From Rhizobium sp. BK313 (lineage in GTDB: Bacteria; Pseudomonadota; Alphaproteobacteria; Rhizobiales; Rhizobiaceae): DNA of 64,000 nt. Below are positions 25,544 to 34,405 of the stretch, piece by piece. The notes under the pieces were generated by a model that worked only from the letters and a program-made list of their open reading frames with translations, was not told the DNA's origin and searched no databases. The position numbers and the translations under genes were made by a program. How positions within the stretch are numbered: position 1 is the stretch's first letter; each line of letters begins with the position of its first letter. Location of the stretch: assembly GCF_014193655.1 (NCBI RefSeq), contig NZ_JACHZQ010000001.1, forward strand, positions 1,116,001-1,180,000. Reading direction: 5' to 3'.

Positions 25544-26745
25544 GCGGCCGACCTGTTCCAGCTCGCAAAGGGGTCTGGCAGATTTCTCCAGCGCTCGGGC
25601 GTGAATTCGTTGGCCTCGATCAGGCAGGCGTCCAACTCGGCAGTTATCTTTTGCTGATCCATGGGATCGGCGCCGATGAAAACCAGTTCCTGGCGGCGAT
25701 CTCCCCAGATTGGATCGAGGTAGGGGCCAATCGCCCGCTTGAAGGCGGGATCGCGTGGCCATTGCTCTTGCGGTACAGAGGCCCACCAGAGGCCCATCTT
25801 GCCGGTGCGAACCAGCGCGCCAGCCTGGCTCATCTCGCCGACATAGTGCGGCCGAGTGGCGAGCCAGAAGAAGCCTTTGGCGCGCACGACGCCCGGCCAT
25901 GAGCGATTGAGGAATGCTTGAAATTTTGTGGGGTCCAAGGGTCTCTTCGCGCGATAGACGAAGGAGCGTATGCCGTATTCCTCCGTTTCGGGAATGTGAT
26001 CCCTGAAGCCATGCAGCTCCTTGTACCAGAGCGGATGCGTCTCGGCGCGGTCGATATCGAAGCGGCCTGTACCAAGAACGTCGGACAGTTGCACAACGCT
26101 GAAATCGGTCTCGATAAGCTGTGCATCCGGATTGAGGCCGACGATGATCTTGCGCGCAGCATCGCGCTGGTCTGCAGTCGCCGTGCCGACCTTGTTGAGG
26201 ACGACGACATCGGCGAACTCGATCTGTTCGACGAGGAGATCCACCAGGGTCCTGTTGTCGCCGTCGCCGGCGGTCTCGCCACGATCGGCGAGGAAATCGG
26301 TCGAACCATAGTCGGCAAGCAGGTTGGCGGCATCGACCACCGTCACCATCGTATCGAGTTTGGCAACGTCCGACAGGCTTGCGCCGTTGTCGTCGCGGAA
26401 TTCGAAGGTGGTGGCGACCGGTAGGGGCTCGGATATGCCGCTGGATTCGATCAGCAGATAGTCGAAGCGATCCTGCTCGGCGAGCTGGCGCACCTCTTTC
26501 AGGAGATCGTCACGCAGCGTGCAGCAGATGCAGCCATTGGTCATTTCAACCAATTGCTCCTCCGTACGCGAGAGATCGGCGCCGCCGTCGCGCACCAGCG
26601 CGGCATCGATGTTGACCTCGCTCATGTCGTTGACGATGACCGCCACGCGCAGGCCTTGTCGGTTGTTGAGGATATGGTTGAGCAGCGTCGTCTTGCCGGC
26701 GCCGAGAAAACCGGAGAGGACGGTGACCGGGAGTTTCCTGTTCAT
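25540..26745 (-). CDS. CobW-family zinc metallochaperone GTPase (ZigA-like)
   Basis: This 401-residue G3E GTPase probably moves zinc to client proteins during zinc shortage. It has a P-loop [10 protein letters not shown] (residues 11-20), the metal-binding TNGCICC motif (about residues 69-75), VVLNKVG in place of NKxD, and the CobW C-terminal domain ([15 protein letters not shown], then [12 protein letters not shown]). A perfect palindromic Zur-box candidate lies 14 bases upstream of the ATG, and znuA and the znuCB-zur operon follow. Zinc, not cobalt, is therefore the likely metal. It differs clearly from the cobalamin CobW at 1.1 kb. Confidence 0.9.
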   Translation of the reverse strand: MNRKLPVTVLSGFLGAGKTTLLNHILNNRQGLRVAVIVNDMSEVNIDAALVRDGGADLSRTEEQLVEMTNGCICCTLRDDLLKEVRQLAEQDRFDYLLIESSGISEPLPVATTFEFRDDNGASLSDVAKLDTMVTVVDAANLLADYGSTDFLADRGETAGDGDNRTLVDLLVEQIEFADVVVLNKVGTATADQRDAARKIIVGLNPDAQLIETDFSVVQLSDVLGTGRFDIDRAETHPLWYKELHGFRDHIPETEEYGIRSFVYRAKRPLDPTKFQAFLNRSWPGVVRAKGFFWLATRPHYVGEMSQAGALVRTGKMGLWWASVPQEQWPRDPAFKRAIGPYLDPIWGDRRQELVFIGADPMDQQKITAELDACLIEANEFTPERWRNLPDPFASWNRSAA

Positions 26746-26758
26746 GGCAACCTCATTT

Positions 26759-26776
26759 GTAATGTAATATCATTAC
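26759..26776. promoter_or_regulatory. Zur-box candidate upstream of the CobW-family GTPase
   Basis: GTAATGTAATATCATTAC has six-base arms that are exact reverse complements (GTAATG/CATTAC) with a six-base spacer. It lies just upstream of the minus-strand GTPase start and resembles alphaproteobacterial Zur operators. Zur is encoded at 29.6 kb. Confidence 0.75.
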
Positions 26777-26837
26777 GTTTCCAATTGTGAAAAAAGCGAG
26801 CAAATGGCCCGCTGCTTTCGTCGATATATTGTCTCTC

Positions 26838-27800
26838 TCAGGAGAGGCAGGTCTTCAGGGAATTGGCGATGTTGCGCATCAGGTCGAAATAGAGATCCGG
26901 CCCTTGCGGCAGTGTCGCCGCTTCCGGATCGAGCACCCCGGATTTTGCGGATGTGCCCTCGATGACGACATTGACCAATTTCGGCTCAAATTGCGGCTCG
27001 GCAAAGACGCAGGTGGCGCCGAGATCGGCGACCTTGCCGTGGATTTCCGCCACCCGTTCCGCGCCGGGGATGCTTTCCGGGCTTACCGTGATTGAGCCTG
27101 CGACATGCACCCCGTAGCGGCGCTCGAAGTACTGATAGGCATCGTGGAAGACGATGAAGGGCTTATTCTTTACGGGCGCGACGGTCGAAGCGATTTCCGT
27201 ATCGAGCGCGTCCAACTTGTCGTCCAGCGCTTTCTGGTTCGCTTCATAGGTCAGGGCGTTGGCGGGATCGGCTGCGACCAATGTGGTGGTGATTTCAGCC
27301 GTCATCGCCTTGGCATTGTGCGGATCGAGCCAAAGATGCGTGTCGAACTGTCCATGACCGTCGTCGTGATCTTGCGAATCGCCCGCGTCGGCCGCCGGTT
27401 CGTCGCCATCGTCATCCGCTTCGAATGCGCCGCCCTGACGGAATTTCAGCTTGGCGATGCCCGGCGCCTTATCGAGTTCAACGACGAGCGCGTTCGAGCC
27501 GAGGGCCGAGAGGGGCTTTTCCAGGAAAGCCTCCATGCCGGGACCGACCCAGAAGACCACCTTTGCGCCTTCCAGTGCCCGCGCATTCGATGGTTTCAGC
27601 GCGTAGGTGTGTGGTGAGGCGGCACCATCGACGATCAAGTCCGGTGTGCCGACGCCTTGCATGATTGCGGCGACGAGGGAGTGAACGGGCTTGATCGATA
27701 CCACGACTTCCGGCGGATCGCTTGCGAGTGCGGGGGCGGCGAATAGCCCGGAAAACAAAAGCGATGCGGCAAGGGGGAAGATGGCCTTTGGCAGGATCAT
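26838..27800 (-). CDS. znuA: Zinc ABC transporter substrate-binding protein ZnuA
   Basis: This 320-residue periplasmic protein captures Zn2+ for the ZnuBC transporter. A signal peptide spans residues 1-26 (ends PALAS). The cluster-9 features are clear: VVVSIKPVHSLVAAIM, the zinc histidine of SPHTYALKPS, an acidic/His loop (EADDDGDE..DHDDGHG) near residues 126-152, HLWLDPHNAKAM, and a third histidine in IVFHDAYQYFERRYGV. It is transcribed away from znuC across a short gap holding two palindromic Zur-box candidates, so zinc-dependent repression is expected. Confidence 0.95.
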   Translation of the reverse strand: MILPKAIFPLAASLLFSGLFAAPALASDPPEVVVSIKPVHSLVAAIMQGVGTPDLIVDGAASPHTYALKPSNARALEGAKVVFWVGPGMEAFLEKPLSALGSNALVVELDKAPGIAKLKFRQGGAFEADDDGDEPAADAGDSQDHDDGHGQFDTHLWLDPHNAKAMTAEITTTLVAADPANALTYEANQKALDDKLDALDTEIASTVAPVKNKPFIVFHDAYQYFERRYGVHVAGSITVSPESIPGAERVAEIHGKVADLGATCVFAEPQFEPKLVNVVIEGTSAKSGVLDPEAATLPQGPDLYFDLMRNIANSLKTCLS

Positions 27801-27824
27801 GCGATATTGCCCTTGAATGGGTTC

Positions 27825-27861
27825 TGTTATGTTATTACATCAATTGCGTTATGCTATAACG
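27825..27861. promoter_or_regulatory. Zur operator region between znuA and znuC
   Basis: Two candidate sites lie in the divergent control region: an imperfect one, TGTTATGTTATTACAT (27825-27840), and a perfect palindrome CGTTATGCTATAACG (27847-27861, three-base spacer). They could repress znuA and znuCB-zur together. Their presence also argues that znuC starts downstream, at 27901. Confidence 0.75.
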
Positions 27862-27900
27862 TGTGCGATAGCAAGGCGCAACAGCGCAAATGGAAATTTC

Positions 27901-28779
27901 ATGCTTTCTTCCGTGGACAACAAGAGCCGACCACTAGTGTCGCTCCATGACGTCGGCGTCCGCCGCGGCGGACGTTGGTTGGTGCGCGGCGTCGATTTTT
28001 CAGTGAGCCGCGGCGAGATCGTCACCCTGATCGGCCCGAACGGTTCCGGCAAGTCGACGAGCGCTAAGACTGCGATCGGCGTGTTGAAGCCGGATGAGGG
28101 CAGCGTCGAGCGCATCGCCGGTCTCAAAGTCGGTTATGTCCCGCAGAAGCTCGCTATCGACTGGACCCTGCCGCTGAGCGTCCATCGTTTGATGACCTTG
28201 ACCGGGCCGTTGCCCGAACCGGAGCTGAAAGCGGCTTTGGAGGCGGTGGGTATCGCCCATCTCGCCAAGGCGGAAGTGCAGCATCTCTCCGGCGGCGAGT
28301 TTCAACGGGCGTTGTTGGCGCGCGCCATTGCCCGCAAACCGGACCTGCTGGTGCTGGACGAACCGGTGCAGGGCGTCGACTTCAATGGCGAGATCGCGCT
28401 CTACGATCTCATCAAATCGATCCGCAATTCAGAAGGCTGCGGCATTCTGCTGATCTCGCATGATCTGCACGTCGTCATGGCCGCGACTGACACCGTTGTT
28501 TGTCTCAATGGCCATGTCTGCTGCCGTGGCACGCCACAAGCGGTCACTCAGAGCCCGGAATATGTCAGGCTGTTCGGCACGCGGGCGGCGCAATTGCTGG
28601 CGATCTACAGCCATCATCACGACCATACGCACCTGCCCGACGGCCGCGTGCAGCATGCTGACGGCTCGATCACCGATAACTGCCGCGCGGATGACGGCCA
28701 TCACGGCCATGACCATCACGATCATGACCATGCTCACCATGATCATGATCAGCATGCCGCAGGAGAACGCCATGTTTGA
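27901..28779 (+). CDS. znuC: Zinc ABC transporter ATP-binding protein ZnuC
   Basis: This is the 292-residue ATPase of the high-affinity zinc importer. The Walker A is LIGPNGSGKST, the ABC signature is HLSGGEFQRALLARA, and the Walker B is LLVLDEPVQGVD. The last 50 residues form a His/Asp-rich tail (HHHDHTHLPDGR, then DDGHHGHDHHDHDH), common in zinc systems and likely to bind metal. The open frame extends to 27817, but that would run through the Zur-box region, so the ATG at 27901 is preferred despite a weak ribosome site. It overlaps znuB by eight bases. Confidence 0.95.
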   Translation: MLSSVDNKSRPLVSLHDVGVRRGGRWLVRGVDFSVSRGEIVTLIGPNGSGKSTSAKTAIGVLKPDEGSVERIAGLKVGYVPQKLAIDWTLPLSVHRLMTLTGPLPEPELKAALEAVGIAHLAKAEVQHLSGGEFQRALLARAIARKPDLLVLDEPVQGVDFNGEIALYDLIKSIRNSEGCGILLISHDLHVVMAATDTVVCLNGHVCCRGTPQAVTQSPEYVRLFGTRAAQLLAIYSHHHDHTHLPDGRVQHADGSITDNCRADDGHHGHDHHDHDHAHHDHDQHAAGERHV

Positions 28780-29599
28780 CGATTTCTTCCTGCGCGCCGT
28801 CGTTGCGGGCGTCGGGCTGGCGCTGACCACCGGGCCGCTCGGCTGCTTCATCATCTGGCGGCGCATGGCCTATTTCGGCGACACGATCTCGCATTCGGCG
28901 CTGCTCGGTGTGGCGCTGTCGCTGCTCTTCCAGCTCAATCTGACGCTCTCCGTCTTCGCGGTCGCAGCGGCTGTGTCGATCCTGCTCCTGTTCCTTCAGC
29001 GCCGGCAGGCACTGTCGGCGGATGCTTTGCTCGGCATTCTGTCGCATGCGACGCTAGCGATCGGCCTCGTCATCGTCGCTTTCATGAGCTGGGTAAGGAT
29101 CGATCTCATCGCTTTCCTGTTCGGCGATATCCTTGCGGTCAGCCGCTCGGATATCGCGCTGATCTGGGGCGGTGGCATTCTGGTATTGGCGGCGATTGCC
29201 TGGCTTTGGCGGCCCTTGCTCGCGTCCACCGTCAATCCGGAGCTGGCCGAAGCAGAGGGCCTGCAGCCGGAGCGAGCGAAGCTGTTCTTCATGCTGCTGA
29301 TGGCAGTCGTCATTGCCATCGCCATGAAGATCGTCGGCATCCTGCTGATCACCGCGCTGCTGATCATTCCTGCCGCGACCGCTCGCCGCTTTGCCGCGAC
29401 GCCTGAGATGATGGCGGTTTTCGCCTCATTGATCGGTGCTATTGCCGTCGTCGGCGGGCTGTTCGGCTCATTGCGTTACGACACGCCCTCCGGCCCGTCG
29501 ATTGTTGTCGCGGCGCTCATTCTGTTTATCATCAGTCTGCTGCCCCTTGCCCGCAGGGCTGGCGCGCCGACGGCGCAACAGGGAGGACAGGAATCATGA
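28772..29599 (+). CDS. znuB: Zinc ABC transporter permease ZnuB
   Basis: This is a 275-residue inner-membrane permease of the ABC-3 family with about eight hydrophobic segments. The family pattern is visible: ALTTGPLGCFIIWRRMAYFGD followed by ISHSALLGVAL near the N-terminus, DALLGILSHATLAIG in the middle and KIVGILLITALLIIPAATAR near residues 190-209. The start ATG lies inside the 3' end of znuC and its stop overlaps the zur start, so the three genes are coupled. It forms the membrane channel for zinc delivered by ZnuA. Confidence 0.94.
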   Translation: MFDDFFLRAVVAGVGLALTTGPLGCFIIWRRMAYFGDTISHSALLGVALSLLFQLNLTLSVFAVAAAVSILLLFLQRRQALSADALLGILSHATLAIGLVIVAFMSWVRIDLIAFLFGDILAVSRSDIALIWGGGILVLAAIAWLWRPLLASTVNPELAEAEGLQPERAKLFFMLLMAVVIAIAMKIVGILLITALLIIPAATARRFAATPEMMAVFASLIGAIAVVGGLFGSLRYDTPSGPSIVVAALILFIISLLPLARRAGAPTAQQGGQES

Positions 29600-29994
29600 C
29601 CACTCCGATACTCACCAAGAACCAGACGCTTGTTTTCGATGTCCTGACCAAGGCGGAGGCGCCGCTAAGCGCCTATACCATCCTCGACAAGCTGCGAGAC
29701 CATGGTTTTCGCGCGCCGCTGCAGGTCTATCGGGCGCTGGACAAGTTGCTGGAATATGGTGTCGTCCATCGCCTCGAGAGCATCAACTCCTTCGTCGCCT
29801 GCGCCCATCCGGATGAGAATTGCCATAGCCACGGCCTCGTCGCCTTCGCTATCTGCGAGAGTTGCGGCCAGGTAATCGAATTCCACGATCATGAAGTGGA
29901 TCACCGGCTGATGGACTGGCTGAAATCGCAGAAGTTCAAGGCGGAGAAGTCGACCATCGAAATCCGAGGGCACTGCGCAAGCTGCGCCGCCTGA
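29596..29994 (+). CDS. zur: Zinc uptake regulator Zur (Fur family)
   Basis: This 132-residue Fur-family repressor senses zinc. The N-terminal winged helix is residues about 5-75 (LTKNQTLVFDVLTKAEAPLS, then RAPLQVYRALDKLLEYG). The dimerisation/metal part has HPDENCHSHG, a CESCG pair and a C-terminal CASC pair, giving the four-cysteine structural zinc site of Zur proteins. It is coupled to znuB by an ATGA overlap, so its level follows its own regulon. Its targets in this window are probably the three palindromes at 26.76 and 27.83-27.86 kb. Confidence 0.93.
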   Translation: MTTPILTKNQTLVFDVLTKAEAPLSAYTILDKLRDHGFRAPLQVYRALDKLLEYGVVHRLESINSFVACAHPDENCHSHGLVAFAICESCGQVIEFHDHEVDHRLMDWLKSQKFKAEKSTIEIRGHCASCAA

Positions 29995-30174
29995 TGGATG
30001 CTTCCAGCCCTCGCGATATCCGGCGTCGACGTCGTAGGTCAACGTCTGGTTTTGGTGTCCAAGTTTAGGAAGATGTGGTTTCTAGTTTTAAATTACTATT
30101 TGCTAATATATTGACTCCCCTCAGAATTGTGCCATCTAATTTCGGTTACCGGAGGTTATTGTTGGGGGGTAACA

Positions 30175-30810
30175 ATGACACAGTTCACGAACGATCTGGT
30201 AGCGGCCTGTAATGCGGAATATGCCCGCTGGGACAATGGAGCGGGAAAAGAAACCTGGGGAAGGCCGCAGCATAGCAAGGATTATTATCTCTTTGTGAAA
30301 GACTACTGGAAGAGCGTTGGCAACAACCAGCTCGATGGCAGGACCGTCTCCGATGGCGTAAGACCGGCTTGGTCTTCAGCCTTTGTTTCCTTCTGCGTGA
30401 AGACTGGCGGGGCGGGGACAAAATTTCTCTACACCCAGGCGCATTGCCACTATGTCAAGAAAGCAATGGACCAGGCGAGCGGTGCCATCAACAATTTCGG
30501 CTACAAGGCGCGAAAGAGCGATGCCTATAAACCGAAGGTCGGCGATATCATCGTCGGGGGGCGCGAATATGCCCTTACCTATAATTACGAAAAAGCGGCG
30601 ATGATCTATGAGGCAGATAGTTTCTATCCCTCGCACGGCGACATCGTCATTGGGCTGACTGCGACGCACGCGCTGACCATGGGCGGCAACATCAAAGACA
30701 ATGTCGACCAGAAACGCCTCAAGCTGACTGATACCGGTTACTTGAGAAATCGGGTGACCAGCTCGGGCAGAGAGATTCCGTGGGTCGCCATTCTCGAATG
30801 CCTAATGTGA
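30175..30810 (+). CDS. DUF2272-type protein, putative cell-wall peptidase
   Basis: This 211-residue protein matches the DUF2272 pattern: a helical start (FTNDLVAACNAEYARWDNG), RPAWSSAFVSFCVKTGGAG near residues 71-89, FLYTQAHCHYVKKAM, and a late KPKVGDIIV plus SHGDIVIGL strand region. The layout recalls papain-like NlpC/P60 enzymes, with Cys83 and following histidines as candidate catalytic residues; that is inference. There is no signal peptide. GGGGGG sits just upstream of the ATG, and 30060-30120 before the gene is very AT-rich. It is paired with a lysozyme-like gene 31 bases downstream. Confidence 0.65.
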   Translation: MTQFTNDLVAACNAEYARWDNGAGKETWGRPQHSKDYYLFVKDYWKSVGNNQLDGRTVSDGVRPAWSSAFVSFCVKTGGAGTKFLYTQAHCHYVKKAMDQASGAINNFGYKARKSDAYKPKVGDIIVGGREYALTYNYEKAAMIYEADSFYPSHGDIVIGLTATHALTMGGNIKDNVDQKRLKLTDTGYLRNRVTSSGREIPWVAILECLM

Positions 30811-30841
30811 TTTTAGTCCGAGCCGATCTGGGGGGACGGAC

Positions 30842-31651
30842 ATGCCCAACGCACCACAAGACTGGACCGCGTCAGCCGTAGCGATCACGCCCGGATTCGA
30901 AACCTCGGGCGACCCTTTCAAGGGCGTCTCCGGCGATTTCGACGGGATGGGGATTTCCTGTGGCGCCTTGCAATGGAATATCGGCCTTGGCTCGCTCCAG
31001 CCGCTCGTAAGGGCGGCGGGCAAACCTGTCGTGTTGGCGGCGATGCCGACATTCGGGGCAGAGATGTGGCAGGCATGTTCGGGTTCGATCAGGGATGGGC
31101 TTGCCATCGTTCGCGGCTGGCAAAACGGGACGACTTTGAAAGCCCTGGCGAAATCGGAATTGCGTACGCTGATGGGGACGCCCGAAATGCGCACGCAACA
31201 GCAGATCCGCATCGATGCAGTTGCCGACACAGCCTATCGGTGGGCGGATAGGTGGGCAAACACGCGAAATGGCACACAGGCATCCAAGCGCTTGTTTTGC
31301 TGGTTTTTCGATGTGGCAACGCAGAACGGTGATCTCGAGGGACTGACGCCGCAGGCCGTGAAGGATTTCATCGCGCTGAACCGGCCCGACAAGGTGGACG
31401 ACCTTATCTGCGACTTCCTGGCGAGCCGAACGGGCACTAGCGGTCACGTCACGGATGCCAACAAGAATGGGGCTTTATGGAGAAACCCGGCCGGGGCGGA
31501 AAGGCTGGAAGTTCTTTGCATGAGCTATCTGCGATCGAAGACGTCAAATCCGAGGTGGCGGCATGTCGTGCTGAACCGCAAGGGCGCGATCGCATTCGGC
31601 AAAGGCTGGGTGAACTCGTCGCTCTACGACTTCTCATCGCATGGATTGTAA
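30842..31651 (+). CDS. Lysozyme-like protein, putative peptidoglycan hydrolase
   Basis: This is a 269-residue protein. Its N-terminal part (ITPGFETSGDPFKGVSGDFD, then GMGISCGALQWNIGLGSLQP) resembles the lysozyme-superfamily segment found in phage and bacterial peptidoglycan hydrolases, where a glutamate and a downstream Asp/Gln line the active site. Glu20 is the candidate acid. The rest is largely helical with TLMGTPEMRTQQQIRIDA and LYDFSSHG at the end. There is no signal peptide or cell-wall anchor. It lies 31 bases after the DUF2272 gene, so the two probably act together, perhaps as exported effectors or as a phage-derived lysis pair. The family match is from memory and modest. Confidence 0.55.
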   Translation: MPNAPQDWTASAVAITPGFETSGDPFKGVSGDFDGMGISCGALQWNIGLGSLQPLVRAAGKPVVLAAMPTFGAEMWQACSGSIRDGLAIVRGWQNGTTLKALAKSELRTLMGTPEMRTQQQIRIDAVADTAYRWADRWANTRNGTQASKRLFCWFFDVATQNGDLEGLTPQAVKDFIALNRPDKVDDLICDFLASRTGTSGHVTDANKNGALWRNPAGAERLEVLCMSYLRSKTSNPRWRHVVLNRKGAIAFGKGWVNSSLYDFSSHGL

Positions 31652-31721
31652 TGTCATCGGCGCGGCGACACGACCGGCGCTACCGTCCTCCAGGGCTTGG
31701 GCGATCGATGCAGGAAATCTC

Positions 31722-32252
31722 TCAATCCAGCCGTTTCAAATCTCGCGCAAAGCGCTGCCAATTGGCGACATAGTTGCGGGCTGAGCGGCGCAGGCCTTCG
31801 ATGGCAGCCTCGTCCAGAACGCGGATCGCCTTGGCCGGTGCGCCGACGATCAACGAGCCATCCGGAAATTCCTTGCCTTCGGTAACCAGTGCATTGGCAC
31901 CGACGAGGCAATTGTTTCCGATCTTCGCGCCGTTCAGGACGGTAGCGCCCATGCCGATCAGCGAATTGTCGCCGATGGTGCAGCCGTGGATGATCGCATG
32001 GTGGCCGATGGTGCAGCCCTCACCGATCGTGGCCGGGAAACCGGGATCGGTGTGCACTAGCACCCCTTCCTGGATGTTCGTAGCTTTGCCGACGACAACA
32101 GGCTCGTTGTCGCCGCGCAGGACCGCGCCGAACCAGATGCCGACATCTTCGCCGAGTTCCACTTTGCCGATCACACTTGCGTCCGGCGCGATCCAATAGC
32201 GGCCGGGATCAGGCGTCCTCGGCACCAGACCGGAAAGGGCATAGAGCGGCAT
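31722..32252 (-). CDS. Gamma-carbonic anhydrase-like hexapeptide-repeat protein
   Basis: This is a 176-residue left-handed beta-helix protein of the YrdA/CaiE/PaaY group. Hexapeptide repeats run through residues 25-135 (IGKVELGEDVGIWFGAVLRG, then TIGHHAIIHGCTIGDNSLIG). The metal histidines of gamma-carbonic anhydrases are represented by HTDPG and GHHAIIHG. The C-terminal helix packs with RRSARNYVANWQRFA. Some members are carbonic anhydrases and others are thioesterases or scaffolds, so activity is uncertain. It is encoded 15 bases after the FAH-family gene on the same strand. Confidence 0.88.
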   Translation of the reverse strand: MPLYALSGLVPRTPDPGRYWIAPDASVIGKVELGEDVGIWFGAVLRGDNEPVVVGKATNIQEGVLVHTDPGFPATIGEGCTIGHHAIIHGCTIGDNSLIGMGATVLNGAKIGNNCLVGANALVTEGKEFPDGSLIVGAPAKAIRVLDEAAIEGLRRSARNYVANWQRFARDLKRLD

Positions 32253-32267
32253 CGCATTTCTCCTCGA

Positions 32268-32963
32268 TCAAACGACGTTCAGCACCAGCGTCGCGACGCC
32301 ATCGACGGCGCAGCTGATCTTGTCGCCGCGCGTAACAGGGCCGACGCCGGCCGGGGTGCCGGTCATGATGACATCGCCGGGCGCCAGCGTGAACAGTTTC
32401 GACAGCTCGGCGATGATCTCAGGCACCTTCCAGATCATCTGCGACAGGTCGCCCCTCTGCGCCGACTCGCCGTTGCGTATCAGCCAGATACCGCCCTTGT
32501 CGGGATGTCCGACGCGCGTTGCCGGGACGAGAGCGGAAACGGGGGCAGAGTGTTCGAAGGCCTTGCCGATTTCCCAGGGGCGGCCGAGCTTCTTGGCTTC
32601 GCCCTGCAGGTCGCGGCGGGTGAAATCGATGCCGACGGCATAGCCGTAAATGCAATCCAGCGCCTGATCGGCCGGAATGTCGGCGCCGCCGCTTTTCAGC
32701 GCGATCACCAGCTCGACCTCATGGTGCACATCCGACGACAACGACGGATAGGGGAAATCGCCATTCGGCAAAAGATTGTCCGGGTTCTTCTGGAAGAAGA
32801 AGGGCGGTTCGCGGCTGGGGTCGTGGCCCATTTCGATCGCGTGGTCGGCATAATTGCGGCCGACGCAATAGACGCGGCGGACGGGGAAAGATGCGGTTTC
32901 GCCTTCAATCGGCAGTAGGACGGGTGCGGGTAGGGGGATGACGGTGGCAAACTGTTCGGTCAT
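32268..32963 (-). CDS. Fumarylacetoacetate hydrolase family protein
   Basis: This is a 231-residue FAH-fold enzyme, probably a fumarylpyruvate/acylpyruvate hydrolase or isomerase of aromatic breakdown. Signatures include RVYCVGRNYADHAIEMGHDP, PPFFFQKNPDNLLP, the metal-binding HHEVELVIAL, YAVGIDFTRRDLQ, and the GDVIMTGTPAGVGPV block near the C-terminus. The ATG at 32963 gives the usual length and is preceded by GAAGAG; an upstream ATG at 33026 adds 21 unlikely residues. It leads a two-gene unit with the hexapeptide-repeat protein. Confidence 0.92.
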   Translation of the reverse strand: MTEQFATVIPLPAPVLLPIEGETASFPVRRVYCVGRNYADHAIEMGHDPSREPPFFFQKNPDNLLPNGDFPYPSLSSDVHHEVELVIALKSGGADIPADQALDCIYGYAVGIDFTRRDLQGEAKKLGRPWEIGKAFEHSAPVSALVPATRVGHPDKGGIWLIRNGESAQRGDLSQMIWKVPEIIAELSKLFTLAPGDVIMTGTPAGVGPVTRGDKISCAVDGVATLVLNVV

Positions 32964-33205
32964 GATATTCTCTTCAAATAGTTCGTCTGCTGCCGGAAGA
33001 TCCATGCCTTCCGACTCCAACGGCAACCTAGCACCAATGGAGTGGGGGGGAAAACCAACCTTCGGAAACGTTTTGGTGTAAAGCGTGGCGCAGAAGGGTT
33101 TTGCGTGTCCACTGACACCCTGAGAAACGATGGCTGGACATTTGCCGTAGCCTCTGCGAACCCGCTGATCTGTGCAGACGACGGGAACTGTGGCATAACT
33201 AAACC

Positions 33206-34177
33206 ATGGCGATAAATGTCTTGGGGGTTCATACCGATCAGGTTAGGACGGCACAGGCGACGGGCAATTCGCTTTCGGTCGCCTATTCCGTGGCGGTCCT
33301 CTGCTGGCTGCTGTCGGCCGGCGTCTATATCGCCGCAAAATGGGTCTCTCACGAAATGCCACCCTGGGCGCTCTGCTTCTGGCGCGTGGCGATCGCCTGG
33401 GCCATCCTCTTGCCGATCGTGCGCCGGCATTTTGGCGCCATGGTTGCGCTTGCGAGGGCTCGTCCGCTGGAACTGCTCTGCATTGGCGGAATCGGGCTTG
33501 CGATCTGCCAGGGCCTGCTCTTCACCGGCCTGGAACATGCGGATGCCACAACAGCCGGCATTATCATGGCTCTAATTCCAATTATCACGATGATCCTTGC
33601 CCGCCTCATTCTGGGCGAGCCGATGGGAATATGGCAGGTGACGGGATCGATCATCGCCTTCCTCGGGATCGTGGTCATCGTCGTCAAGGGCAGCCCGGCG
33701 GCATTGATGCGCCTCGATATCAATCCAGGGGAGCTGTGGATCGTCGCCGGCTCTTTCTGCTTCAGTCTCTACACTGTTCTGCTTCGCCGCGCGAAATTCG
33801 ATATAGAGCGCCTCCCGCTGTTAGTGCTGCTCTTGGGCGCCGCAGTGCTCACGGCGCTGCCTTTCTACCTCTGGGAGCTCGGTTCCGACGAGCGCACGGC
33901 GCTCAACGGCAATGGGCTGATCGCGCTCGCCTATGTGGCGATCCCTGGCGGAGCGATAACCTATTACCTCTTCAATCGGAGCGTTGAGGCGCTGGGCGCG
34001 GCGCGCGCCGGCGTGCTTCTTTATCTGCAGACAATTTTCGTCGCCATACTCGCCTATCTGATCCTCGGCGAGCAATTGCAAACATATCACCTCGAAGGGG
34101 CGGCGATCATCATCGTCGGCCTTCTTCTCGTCACCTTGCTGAAGCCGAAGACCGAACCCGCGGCAGCAAAGCCTTGA
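33206..34177 (+). CDS. DMT-superfamily (EamA) transporter
   Basis: This is a 323-residue membrane protein with ten hydrophobic segments in two EamA repeats (about residues 28-155 and 165-310). Typical features are KWVSHEMPPWALCFWRVAIA in the first helix pair, TTAGIIMALIPIITMILARL, and FVAILAYLILGEQLQ near the end. Such proteins export amino acids, metabolites or drugs; the substrate cannot be told here. A cytoplasmic N-terminal tail of 25 residues precedes the first helix. It is transcribed away from the FAH gene and stands alone before dusA. Confidence 0.88.
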   Translation: MAINVLGVHTDQVRTAQATGNSLSVAYSVAVLCWLLSAGVYIAAKWVSHEMPPWALCFWRVAIAWAILLPIVRRHFGAMVALARARPLELLCIGGIGLAICQGLLFTGLEHADATTAGIIMALIPIITMILARLILGEPMGIWQVTGSIIAFLGIVVIVVKGSPAALMRLDINPGELWIVAGSFCFSLYTVLLRRAKFDIERLPLLVLLLGAAVLTALPFYLWELGSDERTALNGNGLIALAYVAIPGGAITYYLFNRSVEALGAARAGVLLYLQTIFVAILAYLILGEQLQTYHLEGAAIIIVGLLLVTLLKPKTEPAAAKP

Positions 34178-34405
34178 GGCTCAGATATTGGCGGCGGCGT
34201 TGGTGATCCCACTGCAACACCTTTGCTGGGCGACCATTTGCGGCAGGCTGTGAACTTTGACGCCGTCTCGCTTTATTCCTATCTCTGCTGTATATCGCCT
34301 TTCGAAATCGTGCCCATCCTGTTGCTGCACGCCTTTTAAGGTCGCTTCGACGCAGCGATAGAAACTTGGAATGGGCCAAACAAAGTTTATGCGAGCAAAC
34401 TAGAC

